Below, one piece after another: positions 17,641 through 26,023 of a stretch of DNA of 64,000 bases (positions within the stretch are counted from its first letter, which is position 1; each line of letters starts with the position of its first letter). The DNA comes from Spirosoma aureum. Lineage in GTDB: Bacteria > Bacteroidota > Bacteroidia > Cytophagales > Spirosomataceae. The stretch is taken from NCBI RefSeq assembly GCF_011604685.1, contig NZ_CP050063.1, positions 5,168,501-5,232,500 of the forward strand, in the 5' to 3' direction. The notes beneath the pieces are model-generated. The model did no database searches, had not been told where the DNA came from, and saw nothing but the letters and a program-made list of their open reading frames with translations. Both the position numbers and the translations under genes were made by a program.

Positions 17641-18240
17641 CTAATAAGCTAATTCCTTTTGCCAATAAACCATTACTTTAGGCGTCGAAACTGACTCGCC
17701 AATGTCTGGCCAGTCCATTGTGCTGCGTAACGAGTCCTGTTTACGGTATCCTCTTTTTAGCCAGAAGTTATCATTCGGGCGGTAATTGATCGGATGAGCC
17801 GGGTGATTCTCCTCCCGCTCGACCGCACAGAAACAGGTGATTTTGAACGTTCCGAAACTACGGGCGTGAGCTTCACGTTCATCGAAGAAACGATGGCCCA
17901 GTCCCAGCCCGCGATAGGCAGGCAGCAGAATACTTTCGCCAAAATAAAAAATACGGCTGATGTCCTCGGACGTCTGTTCAAACGGTCGTCGGATCTCAAC
18001 GGTTTCGTCGACTAATGGAATTGCGGTCGTTGCGCCAACTAGTTCGGTTCCATCGTATACCGCAAATAGAAACGCCCGTTCTGACAGAGCATAGGTTTTC
18101 AGGTATTCTTTTTCATAGGCCACCGTTCCTTCATACAGATACGGATAGTCGCGGAAAACGGTGATGCGCAAGCTGGCTAAATCATCGAAGATCGACGCAA
18201 TTTCATCGCCTTTTTTGGTCCTGAATAACAATAAACTCAT
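17641..18240 (-). CDS. GNAT family N-acetyltransferase
   Basis: 199 aa, cytosolic. Acetyl-CoA binding motif A is seen in ILLPAYRGLGLGHRFFDERE (R-G-L-G-L-G), preceded by the strand YDGTELVGATTAIPL and followed by the C-terminal NFWLKRGYRKQDS. The substrate is unknown. It starts 4 nt after the stop of the SnoaL-like gene on the same strand, so the two are very probably one transcript. Confidence 0.9.
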   Translation of the reverse strand: MSLLLFRTKKGDEIASIFDDLASLRITVFRDYPYLYEGTVAYEKEYLKTYALSERAFLFAVYDGTELVGATTAIPLVDETVEIRRPFEQTSEDISRIFYFGESILLPAYRGLGLGHRFFDEREAHARSFGTFKITCFCAVEREENHPAHPINYRPNDNFWLKRGYRKQDSLRSTMDWPDIGESVSTPKVMVYWQKELAY

Positions 18241-18244
18241 TCGA

Positions 18245-18646
18245 CTAGGCTGACACCAGTTTAATCCAGAGTGGCAGGTTATAATAGGTCGTCACTCGTG
18301 TTATTTTCCCATCCTTAATGTCCAGAAATGCTGCGGCTGGCAATACATAGGATTGATTATGAGCCTCTGGTAACCCTTCTTCACCTTTCTTATACACACC
18401 ATTGACAACAAATTCTACAGCAACACGTGAATCGGAGGGCTCAGTAAGGAAGACCAGATCCGTCAGCGATTCTTCGTAAGACGTATCCATCGTTTTCATA
18501 AATTCCGTAAATTTCTCCACCCCAATTCGAACCTCTCCCTGATTTGGTTCATGCCGCACTTCAGGGTGCAGCAACGCCAGCATTCCGTTCCAGTTCTTCT
18601 GGTTAAAACTAGTATAATACTCCTTTACGATGTCAAGGGCAGTCAT
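18245..18646 (-). CDS. SnoaL/NTF2-like protein (ketosteroid isomerase-related)
   Basis: 133 aa with the N-terminal helix and cone of the SnoaL-like fold: DIVKEYYTSFNQKNWNGMLALLHPEVRHEPNQGEVRIG, then KFTEFMKTMDTSYEESL, and a C-terminal AAAFLDIKDGKITRVTTYYNL. This fold binds small hydrophobic ligands or acts as a polyketide cyclase or isomerase; no catalytic set is certain here. First gene of a two-gene unit with the GNAT protein. Confidence 0.88.
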   Translation of the reverse strand: MTALDIVKEYYTSFNQKNWNGMLALLHPEVRHEPNQGEVRIGVEKFTEFMKTMDTSYEESLTDLVFLTEPSDSRVAVEFVVNGVYKKGEEGLPEAHNQSYVLPAAAFLDIKDGKITRVTTYYNLPLWIKLVSA

Positions 18647-19007
18647 TGCGAGAAAAAAGCTTGATTGTTAATTCACCCGAAACACGGGTTGAGCACGAAA
18701 ACGCAAATATACTAAGCAGAATGAAGTCCATTTGCCGTTCGGCAACAACTTGTCGTTTTATATCCATTGCTGGTGATGAGCCTTCTCCTTCGTTATACTT
18801 TCGGGCAGGTATACTTGTTTGTAGCAGGTAGTCGAACATTGCGTCTGTGAATACGACAAATACTAGTTGAGTCTATAAACAATAGTATTATACGATTGAT
18901 ATGTAGAATTTTATTTTTGCAACAAGGCAGTTTACGAAAGAAATTGCTTACTTAAAGTCTGCAACCAAGCTACTCAGTTTTAGCGGGCAATTCCTCCTAC
19001 GGCAACC
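18647..19007. other. 361-bp divergent intergenic region
   Basis: Separates the SnoaL/GNAT pair from the S9 peptidase gene. One -7-like box on the plus strand at 18912-18919. No supported ORF. Confidence 0.5.
18912..18919 (+). promoter_or_regulatory. candidate -7 box of the S9 peptidase gene
   Basis: TATTTTTG matches TAnnTTTG, 88 nt before the ATG at 19008. No TTTG at -33 spacing. Confidence 0.4.
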
Positions 19008-21131
19008 ATGAAAAAGTTTACCTTCCTCTGCCTGACCTTAGGCATTCTTTTGTTTCAATCGAACCAGCTACGGGCGCAGACCTTCTCGCTGGAAGCCATT
19101 AAGAGCTACCCATTCCCAAGCGATTTGACCAGTTCGGCCGAGGGCTCACGCATCGCATGGGCGCTAAACGAACAGGGAAAACGCAATGTGTATGTGGCGC
19201 AGGGACCAGACTTTACGCCCCGAAAACTCACGAATTATACGGAAGACGACGGCCAGGAAATCACCAGTTTGTCAATTTCGGACGATGGCCAATGGGTCGT
19301 TTATGTACGCGGTGGCGATCATGGTTCCAACTGGGATGATGATGTCGCGGTAAATACAACCTCGTCACCTATACCGCCAAAAGTTCAGATATGGAGCGTA
19401 CCTTTTGCAGGCGGTGAATCCAAAGCCATTGCCGAGGGCGATGAACCCCTCCTATCGCCGAAAAGTGATCGCATAGCCTTCATCAAAGGTGGACAGGTCT
19501 GGATCGCTCCCACCAACGGAGCAACGGCGGCTAAAGCATTATTCAACGCCCGTGGCACTAACGGTTCGATCGAATGGTCGCCCGACGGGTCAAAACTGGC
19601 TTTCGTTTGTGACCGGAAAGATCATGCCTTTGTGGGCGTTTTCACCAACGAAACAACGCCTATCACCTGGATCGCTCCGTCTTTTTCGCGGGATCGTTCA
19701 CCCCGCTGGTCGCCCGATGGCCGAAAAATCGTATTTGCCCGAACACCCGGTGCTGGCGGTGCTCCTGATTCTGTGCTGACCCGTAAACACCAGGCCTGGT
19801 CAATCTGGACAGCCGATGCTGTCTCTGGAACAGCCACCCAGATCTGGCAAGCGCCCAAAACGCTGGCGGGTTCGGTTCCGAGCACGCATGGCGGCTTCAA
19901 CTTACATTGGGCGGCTAATGATCGTATCGTGTATCTATCCTATCAAGATGGCTGGCCGCACCTGTATTCCATTGCGTCGGCTGGCGGTAATCCCTTGTTG
20001 CTCACCTCTGCGCCATTTATGGCTGAACACATTACACTAAGCCATGATCGGAAATGGCTAATTTTCAGCGGCAACACTGGCCCCGACAAACTCGACATCG
20101 ACCGACGGCATGTAGTTCGTGTTCCGGTAGATAAAGCTGAAATGGAAGTGCTGACACCCGGTGCTGGTCTGGAGTGGATGCCTGTTATTACGGGTGATGG
20201 ATCGACAGTAGCCATGTTTAGTGCTACGACTCAACGCCCTCCGCTACCTACTGTGATGGCCTTTACCAAAGGAACGCCTAAAGTGCTTGGTCAGAATTTC
20301 ATTCCTGCCAGTTTTCCGCAAACTCAGCTTGTCACCCCAAAGCAGGTAACCTTTAAATCGCCGGATGGGATGACCGTTCATGGCCAACTGTTTGAACCTG
20401 CTGGCGGAGCTGCCAAAAAACCGGCACTCATCTATGTGCATGGAGGCCCACCTCGTCAGATGCTGTTAGGCTGGAACTACTCCGACTATTATGCCAATTC
20501 CTATGCACTCAACCAATATTTGGCCAGTCAGGGTTTTGTGGTGTTATCCGTGAATTATCGGCTTGGCATTGGCTACGGGTACGATTTCCATCAACCTGCC
20601 AACGGGGGTGCAACCGGAGCGTCCGAATATCAGGATGTTCGGGCAGCAGCCATCTGGCTAACCGAACAACCGCAGGTCGATGCGGCTAAAATTGGCATTT
20701 ACGGCGGCTCTTATGGTGGCTATCTGACGGCGCTGGCGCTAGCCCGCGACTCTAAACTCTTCGCGGCTGGCGTTGATATTCATGGTGTACACGACTGGAG
20801 TCAGCAACGGTTTGGCATTGGCCCTTCCGACCGCATCGAAAAAATACCCGATGCCGACAAAGCAGCTAAAGTTGTTTTTGAATCATCGCCAATTTCGTCG
20901 ATCAGTAACTGGACCTCGCCTGTTCTGATCATTCACGGCGACGACGATCGCAATGTACGGTTCAATCAGAGTACCGATCTGGTCAGACGTCTGGAAGCGA
21001 AAGGAGTATCGATGGAAACACTCGTGATTCCTGATGATACCCATCACTGGATGAAGCACACCAACGCGCTCAAAATGGGAAATGCTACGGCCGATTATTT
21101 CAAACGGAAACTACAAAAGCCACGGCAATAA
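19008..21131 (+). CDS. S9 family prolyl oligopeptidase-like peptidase, exported
   Basis: 707 aa. Signal peptide MKKFTFLCLTLGILLFQSNQLRAQ, then a seven-blade-like propeller (SSAEGSRIAWALN, SPKSDRIAFIKG, SPDGSKLAFVCD, SPDGRKIVFART) to about residue 440, then the hydrolase domain. Catalytic Ser568 in GGSYGGYLT, Asp647 in HGDDDRNV, and His679 in DDTHHW, where the usual Gly after His is replaced. Family enzymes remove dipeptides or acyl amino acids from peptides. A terminator follows at 21147-21196. Its substrate may differ from that of the S9 paralogue at 8509-10419, which is shorter. Confidence 0.95.
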   Translation: MKKFTFLCLTLGILLFQSNQLRAQTFSLEAIKSYPFPSDLTSSAEGSRIAWALNEQGKRNVYVAQGPDFTPRKLTNYTEDDGQEITSLSISDDGQWVVYVRGGDHGSNWDDDVAVNTTSSPIPPKVQIWSVPFAGGESKAIAEGDEPLLSPKSDRIAFIKGGQVWIAPTNGATAAKALFNARGTNGSIEWSPDGSKLAFVCDRKDHAFVGVFTNETTPITWIAPSFSRDRSPRWSPDGRKIVFARTPGAGGAPDSVLTRKHQAWSIWTADAVSGTATQIWQAPKTLAGSVPSTHGGFNLHWAANDRIVYLSYQDGWPHLYSIASAGGNPLLLTSAPFMAEHITLSHDRKWLIFSGNTGPDKLDIDRRHVVRVPVDKAEMEVLTPGAGLEWMPVITGDGSTVAMFSATTQRPPLPTVMAFTKGTPKVLGQNFIPASFPQTQLVTPKQVTFKSPDGMTVHGQLFEPAGGAAKKPALIYVHGGPPRQMLLGWNYSDYYANSYALNQYLASQGFVVLSVNYRLGIGYGYDFHQPANGGATGASEYQDVRAAAIWLTEQPQVDAAKIGIYGGSYGGYLTALALARDSKLFAAGVDIHGVHDWSQQRFGIGPSDRIEKIPDADKAAKVVFESSPISSISNWTSPVLIIHGDDDRNVRFNQSTDLVRRLEAKGVSMETLVIPDDTHHWMKHTNALKMGNATADYFKRKLQKPRQ

Positions 21132-21146
21132 GGTAGTAGTCAAGAG

Positions 21147-21196
21147 GTACAGCGAACTCAACGTGATGATATAATCGTTGTGTTCGCTGTACTTTT
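21147..21196 (+). terminator. intrinsic terminator of the S9 gene
   Basis: GTACAGCGAAC pairs with GTTCGCTGTAC, with an inner AACG/CGTT stem, and is followed by TTTT (21193-21196). It lies between converging genes. Confidence 0.8.
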
Positions 21197-21208
21197 ACTT
21201 TAAGCTTA

Positions 21209-22252
21209 CTAACGTACGCAGCGGAAACCCAGGTTATTACTACCACTGCTCACTTCACCTTTGCCCCGGCTACCCGCTTTATACCGAATGCAATATTGAT
21301 CACTGCACAGAAATGATCCCCCTCGCTGTACTCGTTTAACAGCGCCTGGCTCTTCTGGATCATAACTATCTTCCGGCCCTTTCGGATCGACTTTGGGCGA
21401 ACTGGAGTAATAATCGGGTCGATAAAAATCCTGACACCACTCCCATACATTTCCTTCCATGTCAAATAAACCGAATGGATTGGCTGGAAACGATTTAACG
21501 GGAGCAGCTCCGGCGTAGCCGTCTTCCAGTGTATTCTTTTCCGGGAAGTGTCCCTGATGGATATTGGCAACCCATTTACCACTGGGTTTTAGCTCGTTGC
21601 CCCAATAATACGTCTGGTTATTCATCCCGCCCCTGGCAGCAAACTCCCACTCAGCCTCAGTCGGTAATCGTTTGTTAGCCCACTTGGCATACGCCATCGC
21701 ATCGTCGTAACTAACCTGGACAACAGGCTCGTTCTCATGCCCTTTTATGGTGCTTTCCGGGCCATTGGGATGCTCCCAGTTAGCGCCCGGAACGTATTTC
21801 CACCATTGTAATGGGTTGTTGAGCGACACTTCGGCGGTTGGTGGTGTAAATACGGCCGAACCCGGCACAAGCTGCTCAGCAGGAACGCCCGGATAATCGT
21901 TCGGATTAAGCGGACGTTCGGCTATGGTTTTGTACCCGGTCGCTTTCACAAACGCAGAGAACTGGGCGTTGGTTACTTCATGTTCGTCCATCCAGAAGCC
22001 TTTTACTGAAACCGAATGCACGGGCCGGGAATCGGTAAACTCGTCGGCACCCATTTCGAACGCCCCGCCCGGTACCCAGACCATTCCGTCTCTTTTTTCA
22101 CCAGGCTTAAACGACGTCGCTGGCTGACTGGCAACCGACTTGTCCGATGCACTTTCCTGGGATTGATCGTCCTTGCGGGATGAGTTACAGGCTCCGAACC
22201 CGAACCCAAGAATGATCACAAAAAACCATTTGAAACCAAAATAGCCACGCAT
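21209..22252 (-). CDS. lipoprotein formylglycine-generating enzyme (SUMF1/FGE family)
   Basis: 347 aa. N-terminus FFVIILGFGFGAC ends in a lipobox with Cys22, so it is anchored outside the cytoplasm. The FGE-sulfatase domain fills residues 58-347: MVWVPGGAFEMGADEF, WMDEHEVTNAQFSAFV, YAKWANKRLPTEAEWEFAARGG, GLFDMEGNVWEWCQDFY, and RGGSFLCSDQYCIRY with NNLGFRCVR. Cys316 and Cys321, five apart, match the copper-binding catalytic pair of true FGE, which many Bacteroidota relatives (GldJ/GldK type) lack. It should convert a sulfatase Cys to formylglycine using oxygen. Monocistronic, with a -7 box at 22290-22297. The only sulfatase in the window (6638-8173) has no signal peptide. Confidence 0.9.
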   Translation of the reverse strand: MRGYFGFKWFFVIILGFGFGACNSSRKDDQSQESASDKSVASQPATSFKPGEKRDGMVWVPGGAFEMGADEFTDSRPVHSVSVKGFWMDEHEVTNAQFSAFVKATGYKTIAERPLNPNDYPGVPAEQLVPGSAVFTPPTAEVSLNNPLQWWKYVPGANWEHPNGPESTIKGHENEPVVQVSYDDAMAYAKWANKRLPTEAEWEFAARGGMNNQTYYWGNELKPSGKWVANIHQGHFPEKNTLEDGYAGAAPVKSFPANPFGLFDMEGNVWEWCQDFYRPDYYSSSPKVDPKGPEDSYDPEEPGAVKRVQRGGSFLCSDQYCIRYKAGSRGKGEVSSGSNNLGFRCVR

Positions 22253-22289
22253 ACAGAATGATAACAGACTTAAATCAACACTTTTCGTA

Positions 22290-22297
22290 CAAAGCTA
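22290..22297 (-). promoter_or_regulatory. candidate -7 box of the FGE gene
   Basis: TAGCTTTG on the minus strand, an exact TAnnTTTG match, begins 45 nt before the ATG at 22252 and would give a leader of about 30 nt. No -33 TTTG. Confidence 0.5.
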
Positions 22298-22434
22298 TCA
22301 AAATAGTCTGTCATAATTTGTTGAACCTATTTTCTTTAATTTATTGAGTTTTCCTATCGATTTTATCGTTCATGGAGCGCCAATTTGGGCATATGTCTCT
22401 CTCACTTCCAGTTCGTCAGATGTAGTTGGCAGCA

Positions 22435-24858
22435 TTAACGATGAGCCACATAATCGGCATAGGTGGCGCACTCGCGCAGTACTTCGGCCTGAAACTTTGT
22501 CTGTTTATAATCCATAGACAATCTTGAGAAATAACGCCCATATTGCTCTCGCTGGAGCTTTCGGGTTAGAGCGCTCCACTCCTTCTCATCAAAGTCGGCA
22601 TACCCCCGCTTCACTTCCTCAATTGCCAGCCGAACCGTCAGTTCATTCTGCTCACAACGGGCGGCCATAAAACATGCTTTAGCCGCTAATTCAGGTTGCT
22701 GGGCCGCTTTCATTGCCTGCTCAAAAAAAGCTTTGGCCGGTTGAGTGGAGTAATAGACGTTCCGGATCAATTGCTGCTCCATCTGCGCCCGCTCAGTCGA
22801 TTTCATCTGCCCGTATAAAGAGGAAACCAGTTCGGCCGAACTCCACGAGCGTTTTACGAGTATCCATGAGTTACCAAACCAGCTCAAATTGTAAGCGCCA
22901 CAGCCCAATTCATAATAAAGTTTGGCGGCTTCATCGCCCGTCCGTTTAGGAGTCTCTTGTTGTAGTTCAGCCATTCGTTGGGTAAACTGTACCGGGCTGT
23001 AGGAATTCGCACCAGCCGCTTCCTGCCTGTTGACCGGTACATCTAATGGATTCTGATTGAAATTGGAGGCAAACGGTTCGTCACTCCATGCCTTAGGGCT
23101 TACCTTACCGAAGGCCGTGGCTGCTTCGGCATACCGATGTTCGGCCAGTAACCGACGACCCAGCAGCGTATTCAGATAATCCGCATCAAATCCGGTCAAT
23201 TTCAGTAAACGCTTGTCGAAATCGGTTGGGTTAGGCTGCTGTGAAAAAGCGAGAACCTGCTGCATGGTGGCCGCGGATGTACTGTCTTCGATTACTAACT
23301 GATCAGAATTGACGTTGACATAGGCTTCGCTCCTGTTCAATTGCGATGAAGTTAGCATCGTCATCAGAAACGCCTTGGCAACAGTCATTTCTTTTCCAGT
23401 CTCTTTCCTGGACCGGCTGCAACCCGACAACCAGCCATCCGACTTACTGCCAGCGGCTTCCTGCTGGTATCGCCGGGCAAACTGCTGACAAACTTCCACG
23501 AACGCATTGTTTAGTCTAAAATTCTTCGCATTGCCGAACTGCTCAAGATAACCAATAAGTTGATTTTCAATCTGCGAATTTATGGTTTCGGTTTGCGCAG
23601 CCATCAGCAGCATCCGCTGGAGGGCAATTTGTTTTTTCAGATCAGCGTTGCTCGTCCTGGCCTGTTCGGCTTTGTCGAGCGTAGTTGTTGCTTCATCATA
23701 GTCTTTATCCAGATAAGCCAGATAAGCAGCCGCCGTATACCAATAGGCCGGATCGTTCAGTTTCTCATTTTTGGCCGCATCCAGGGCAAAGGCCCGCAAC
23801 TGATCTGCATAGGAAATCGACATTTTTCGACGATCCTCAAAGGCTATCGAGTCTTTCTTTGTCGTTTCATCATAGCCATAAATCGGATTTTGCTCTCCCA
23901 GGAAAAAATACTCATTCCGGTTGATCTCCCGCGCCATTGTCAATTCAACCAACGGATTTTCGGGCGCTAACGCGACCAGTTCCTTAAGGAGTGGGAGCGC
24001 ATCCTGCTTGGGCTGAATGGCACAAAGCGCATACACAGCTGCTTTTTCCTGGTCGTTTTTGGCGAATTTTAAGGCTTCTGCCCGAAACCGGATTCCATAG
24101 ATGCGAAGGCTGGCTTCGGCTTGAGGCCGACGAGATGGGCAACGGTCAAACACCTGCGCAAATTCGTAGATAGCTCGCGCCGTATCACCCAGCGAGAAGG
24201 CAGCACCGGCATGCCGGCATAAGGCCCAATCGCTGATGAATGTCTTCTTTGTGATCGGCGTAATAAGTTGAGCATACAGGTCAAGGCATTGATCGTGATC
24301 GCCGATCTGGTCAGCCATTTTCACGGCCTGATAGGCATAACGCTCCTTAAGAAACGGATCATCGACCGTGTTGTATTTCGTTCGTGCTTCGTTAAGCAAT
24401 TGGGTCAGCTGTGTGGTATCTGCCGGATCAGGATTCCAGATATCGCCACCACCACTAGCCTTATCAGCTTGCAGAGCCAGCTTCAGATAATCGAGCGCTG
24501 GGGTATGTGTACGGCTTAACTGCGCAACAAACCGGTTCCCGGCGCTTTCATCCCCTTCGTAGAGCGCCTTAGCTACAGCCGTTGCCGGTACATTACCACC
24601 CGCGTATGCAGCCCATGCATTCAGGTTTTCATCAACCTGTCGAATGGTATCGGCCTCTGTCTCCGAATCATAGTTATACAACTGAGGGGTAAAAAAGTAC
24701 CGTCTGTCCTGGGGTTGCGCATTGCTGCTCTCGGGCAGAAAATAGCTTAAAAATTCGTTTTCATCGAACAGACCGGGACCGCAGGCAAAAGCCAGCAGAA
24801 TACCAATTGACAAACTAATTCTGCGGAATCGGCTCAAAGAGGGTTTGGAGGTAGGCAT
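22435..24858 (-). CDS. large lipoprotein with helical repeats, unknown function
   Basis: 807 aa from ATG 24858. This start (MPTSKPSLSRFRRISLSIGILLAFAC) gives a lipoprotein signal with lipobox Cys26; the longer open frame to 25017 lies inside the upstream gene. The rest is largely alpha-helical and TPR-like: KERYAYQAVKMADQIGDHDQCLDLYAQLI, ALCRHAGAAFSLGDTARAIYEFAQVF, YWYTAAAYLAYLDKDYDEATTTLDKAEQ, LAEHRYAEAATAFGKVS, AKACFMAARCEQNE. No enzymatic motif is seen. It overlaps the preceding lipoprotein gene by 44 nt, so the two are translationally coupled and probably act as a pair at the envelope. I do not recognise a named family. Confidence 0.85.
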   Translation of the reverse strand: MPTSKPSLSRFRRISLSIGILLAFACGPGLFDENEFLSYFLPESSNAQPQDRRYFFTPQLYNYDSETEADTIRQVDENLNAWAAYAGGNVPATAVAKALYEGDESAGNRFVAQLSRTHTPALDYLKLALQADKASGGGDIWNPDPADTTQLTQLLNEARTKYNTVDDPFLKERYAYQAVKMADQIGDHDQCLDLYAQLITPITKKTFISDWALCRHAGAAFSLGDTARAIYEFAQVFDRCPSRRPQAEASLRIYGIRFRAEALKFAKNDQEKAAVYALCAIQPKQDALPLLKELVALAPENPLVELTMAREINRNEYFFLGEQNPIYGYDETTKKDSIAFEDRRKMSISYADQLRAFALDAAKNEKLNDPAYWYTAAAYLAYLDKDYDEATTTLDKAEQARTSNADLKKQIALQRMLLMAAQTETINSQIENQLIGYLEQFGNAKNFRLNNAFVEVCQQFARRYQQEAAGSKSDGWLSGCSRSRKETGKEMTVAKAFLMTMLTSSQLNRSEAYVNVNSDQLVIEDSTSAATMQQVLAFSQQPNPTDFDKRLLKLTGFDADYLNTLLGRRLLAEHRYAEAATAFGKVSPKAWSDEPFASNFNQNPLDVPVNRQEAAGANSYSPVQFTQRMAELQQETPKRTGDEAAKLYYELGCGAYNLSWFGNSWILVKRSWSSAELVSSLYGQMKSTERAQMEQQLIRNVYYSTQPAKAFFEQAMKAAQQPELAAKACFMAARCEQNELTVRLAIEEVKRGYADFDEKEWSALTRKLQREQYGRYFSRLSMDYKQTKFQAEVLRECATYADYVAHR

Positions 24859-25861
24859 GAGTATAAGCGGCAAGAACGGTACTGTCGAGGTGGTAAAGAG
24901 AAAATGTAAGTGACTGGTTATGAATCCGTGATAGTAGTTGGTACTTAGCTTTCGTGAGATCCTGCTCACTACAGGCTTCTGCCCGAAATAAGTCTCCCTT
25001 TCGTACGCTGAACCCAAACGCTACTGTATCACGAAGTGCCAGATAACGGCTCTGATCGGCCTCGTGTTGCAGAAAAGAATAGGTAGCGAGCTGCCTGCTA
25101 TCAACGTTGTTGAGAATGGTTAAGAAACGATTATTCCGATAAACAATTGTCCAGCTGAAAAGTGGCAGAACCGCATCGAGTGGTAATGGGTATTTTTCAA
25201 TGAAACCGATGTAGCGATTGGTAACATCCAGATCAAGAATAGAATTATGCGTCGATGAATTCTTCCAGTCGGCCATGTTGTAAAACATCAGCATGCCCCT
25301 ATCAACGGGCGGCACACCGGTTCGTTCGGCATACTTGATCTGATGCAATCGAATTGTAGCCGACATTGGCATTTTCATCTGTTTTTTTACCAATTGAATC
25401 AATGTAAAATACCGGTTCCGGCTACGGGGCGACCAATCGCAGTCGAGTTGAACTTCATGGATTTGTAGTCGATGCTCGTTGGCGATTTGTTGAATTTTCT
25501 GCGCCATTTGCTTTGCCAGCATCGGCACTTCGGACACCGGCAAAGCCAGCATGGTTCGATTTGTAATAAACACCACCGGAATTACGGTTAAATCCTGGGG
25601 TCGTTCGGCAAAACGAACGACCGATTTTGGCGTCGGCCGATGCTTTTGGTCGTCCCAGTCAACGTCGAAAAAGCGAATGTAGAGTCGATCAACACCTGTC
25701 TGCCGAAGAATTTCTTTTTCGGTCTGTTTTGGCTCGTAAACGGCTTTCCAGTGATAAAAGGCGGGAGTAATTCGCTTTGGGGGCTGTGGCGTTTGACAAG
25801 CTGTAAATATCTGACCAATCAGGGATAGACAAAGCAGGATAGAAAACCGAGGCATATGCAT
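24815..25861 (-). CDS. lipoprotein with TIM-barrel-like pattern, unknown function
   Basis: 348 aa; signal LLCLSLIGQIFTAC with lipobox Cys21. The mature part has alternating strand/helix blocks reminiscent of a TIM barrel: AFYHWKAVYEP, VDRLYIRFFDVDWDD, LTVIPVVFITNRTM, HEVQLDCDWSPRSRNRYFTLIQLVKKQM, MSATIRLHQIKYAERTGVPPVDRGMLMFYNMAD, LPLDAVLPLFSWTIVYRNN. Acidic residues at the strand ends (FDVDWDD, LDCDW) would suit a glycosidase-like site, but this is inference; it may belong to a DUF such as DUF3142. It overlaps the next gene by 44 nt. A -7 box lies at 25902-25909. Confidence 0.85.
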   Translation of the reverse strand: MHMPRFSILLCLSLIGQIFTACQTPQPPKRITPAFYHWKAVYEPKQTEKEILRQTGVDRLYIRFFDVDWDDQKHRPTPKSVVRFAERPQDLTVIPVVFITNRTMLALPVSEVPMLAKQMAQKIQQIANEHRLQIHEVQLDCDWSPRSRNRYFTLIQLVKKQMKMPMSATIRLHQIKYAERTGVPPVDRGMLMFYNMADWKNSSTHNSILDLDVTNRYIGFIEKYPLPLDAVLPLFSWTIVYRNNRFLTILNNVDSRQLATYSFLQHEADQSRYLALRDTVAFGFSVRKGDLFRAEACSEQDLTKAKYQLLSRIHNQSLTFSLYHLDSTVLAAYTHAYLQTLFEPIPQN

Positions 25862-25901
25862 TTTGTCGTCAGGGCTGACGCCACGTCGATAACCATTGAG
25901 G

Positions 25902-25909
25902 CAAAAATA
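25902..25909 (-). promoter_or_regulatory. candidate -7 box of the lipoprotein pair
   Basis: TATTTTTG on the minus strand matches TAnnTTTG, ending 40 nt before the ATG at 25861. It would drive both overlapping lipoprotein genes. Confidence 0.5.
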
Positions 25910-26023
25910 CGAACCTTATCTGTTGATTCTGCTGATCGAGTTGATGCTGATCCTAAAGGGGAAAGCCCATGATACTAAAGAAAAGATGCATTTATGTTCA
26001 GCTCCTATAGACCAATTGCGATC

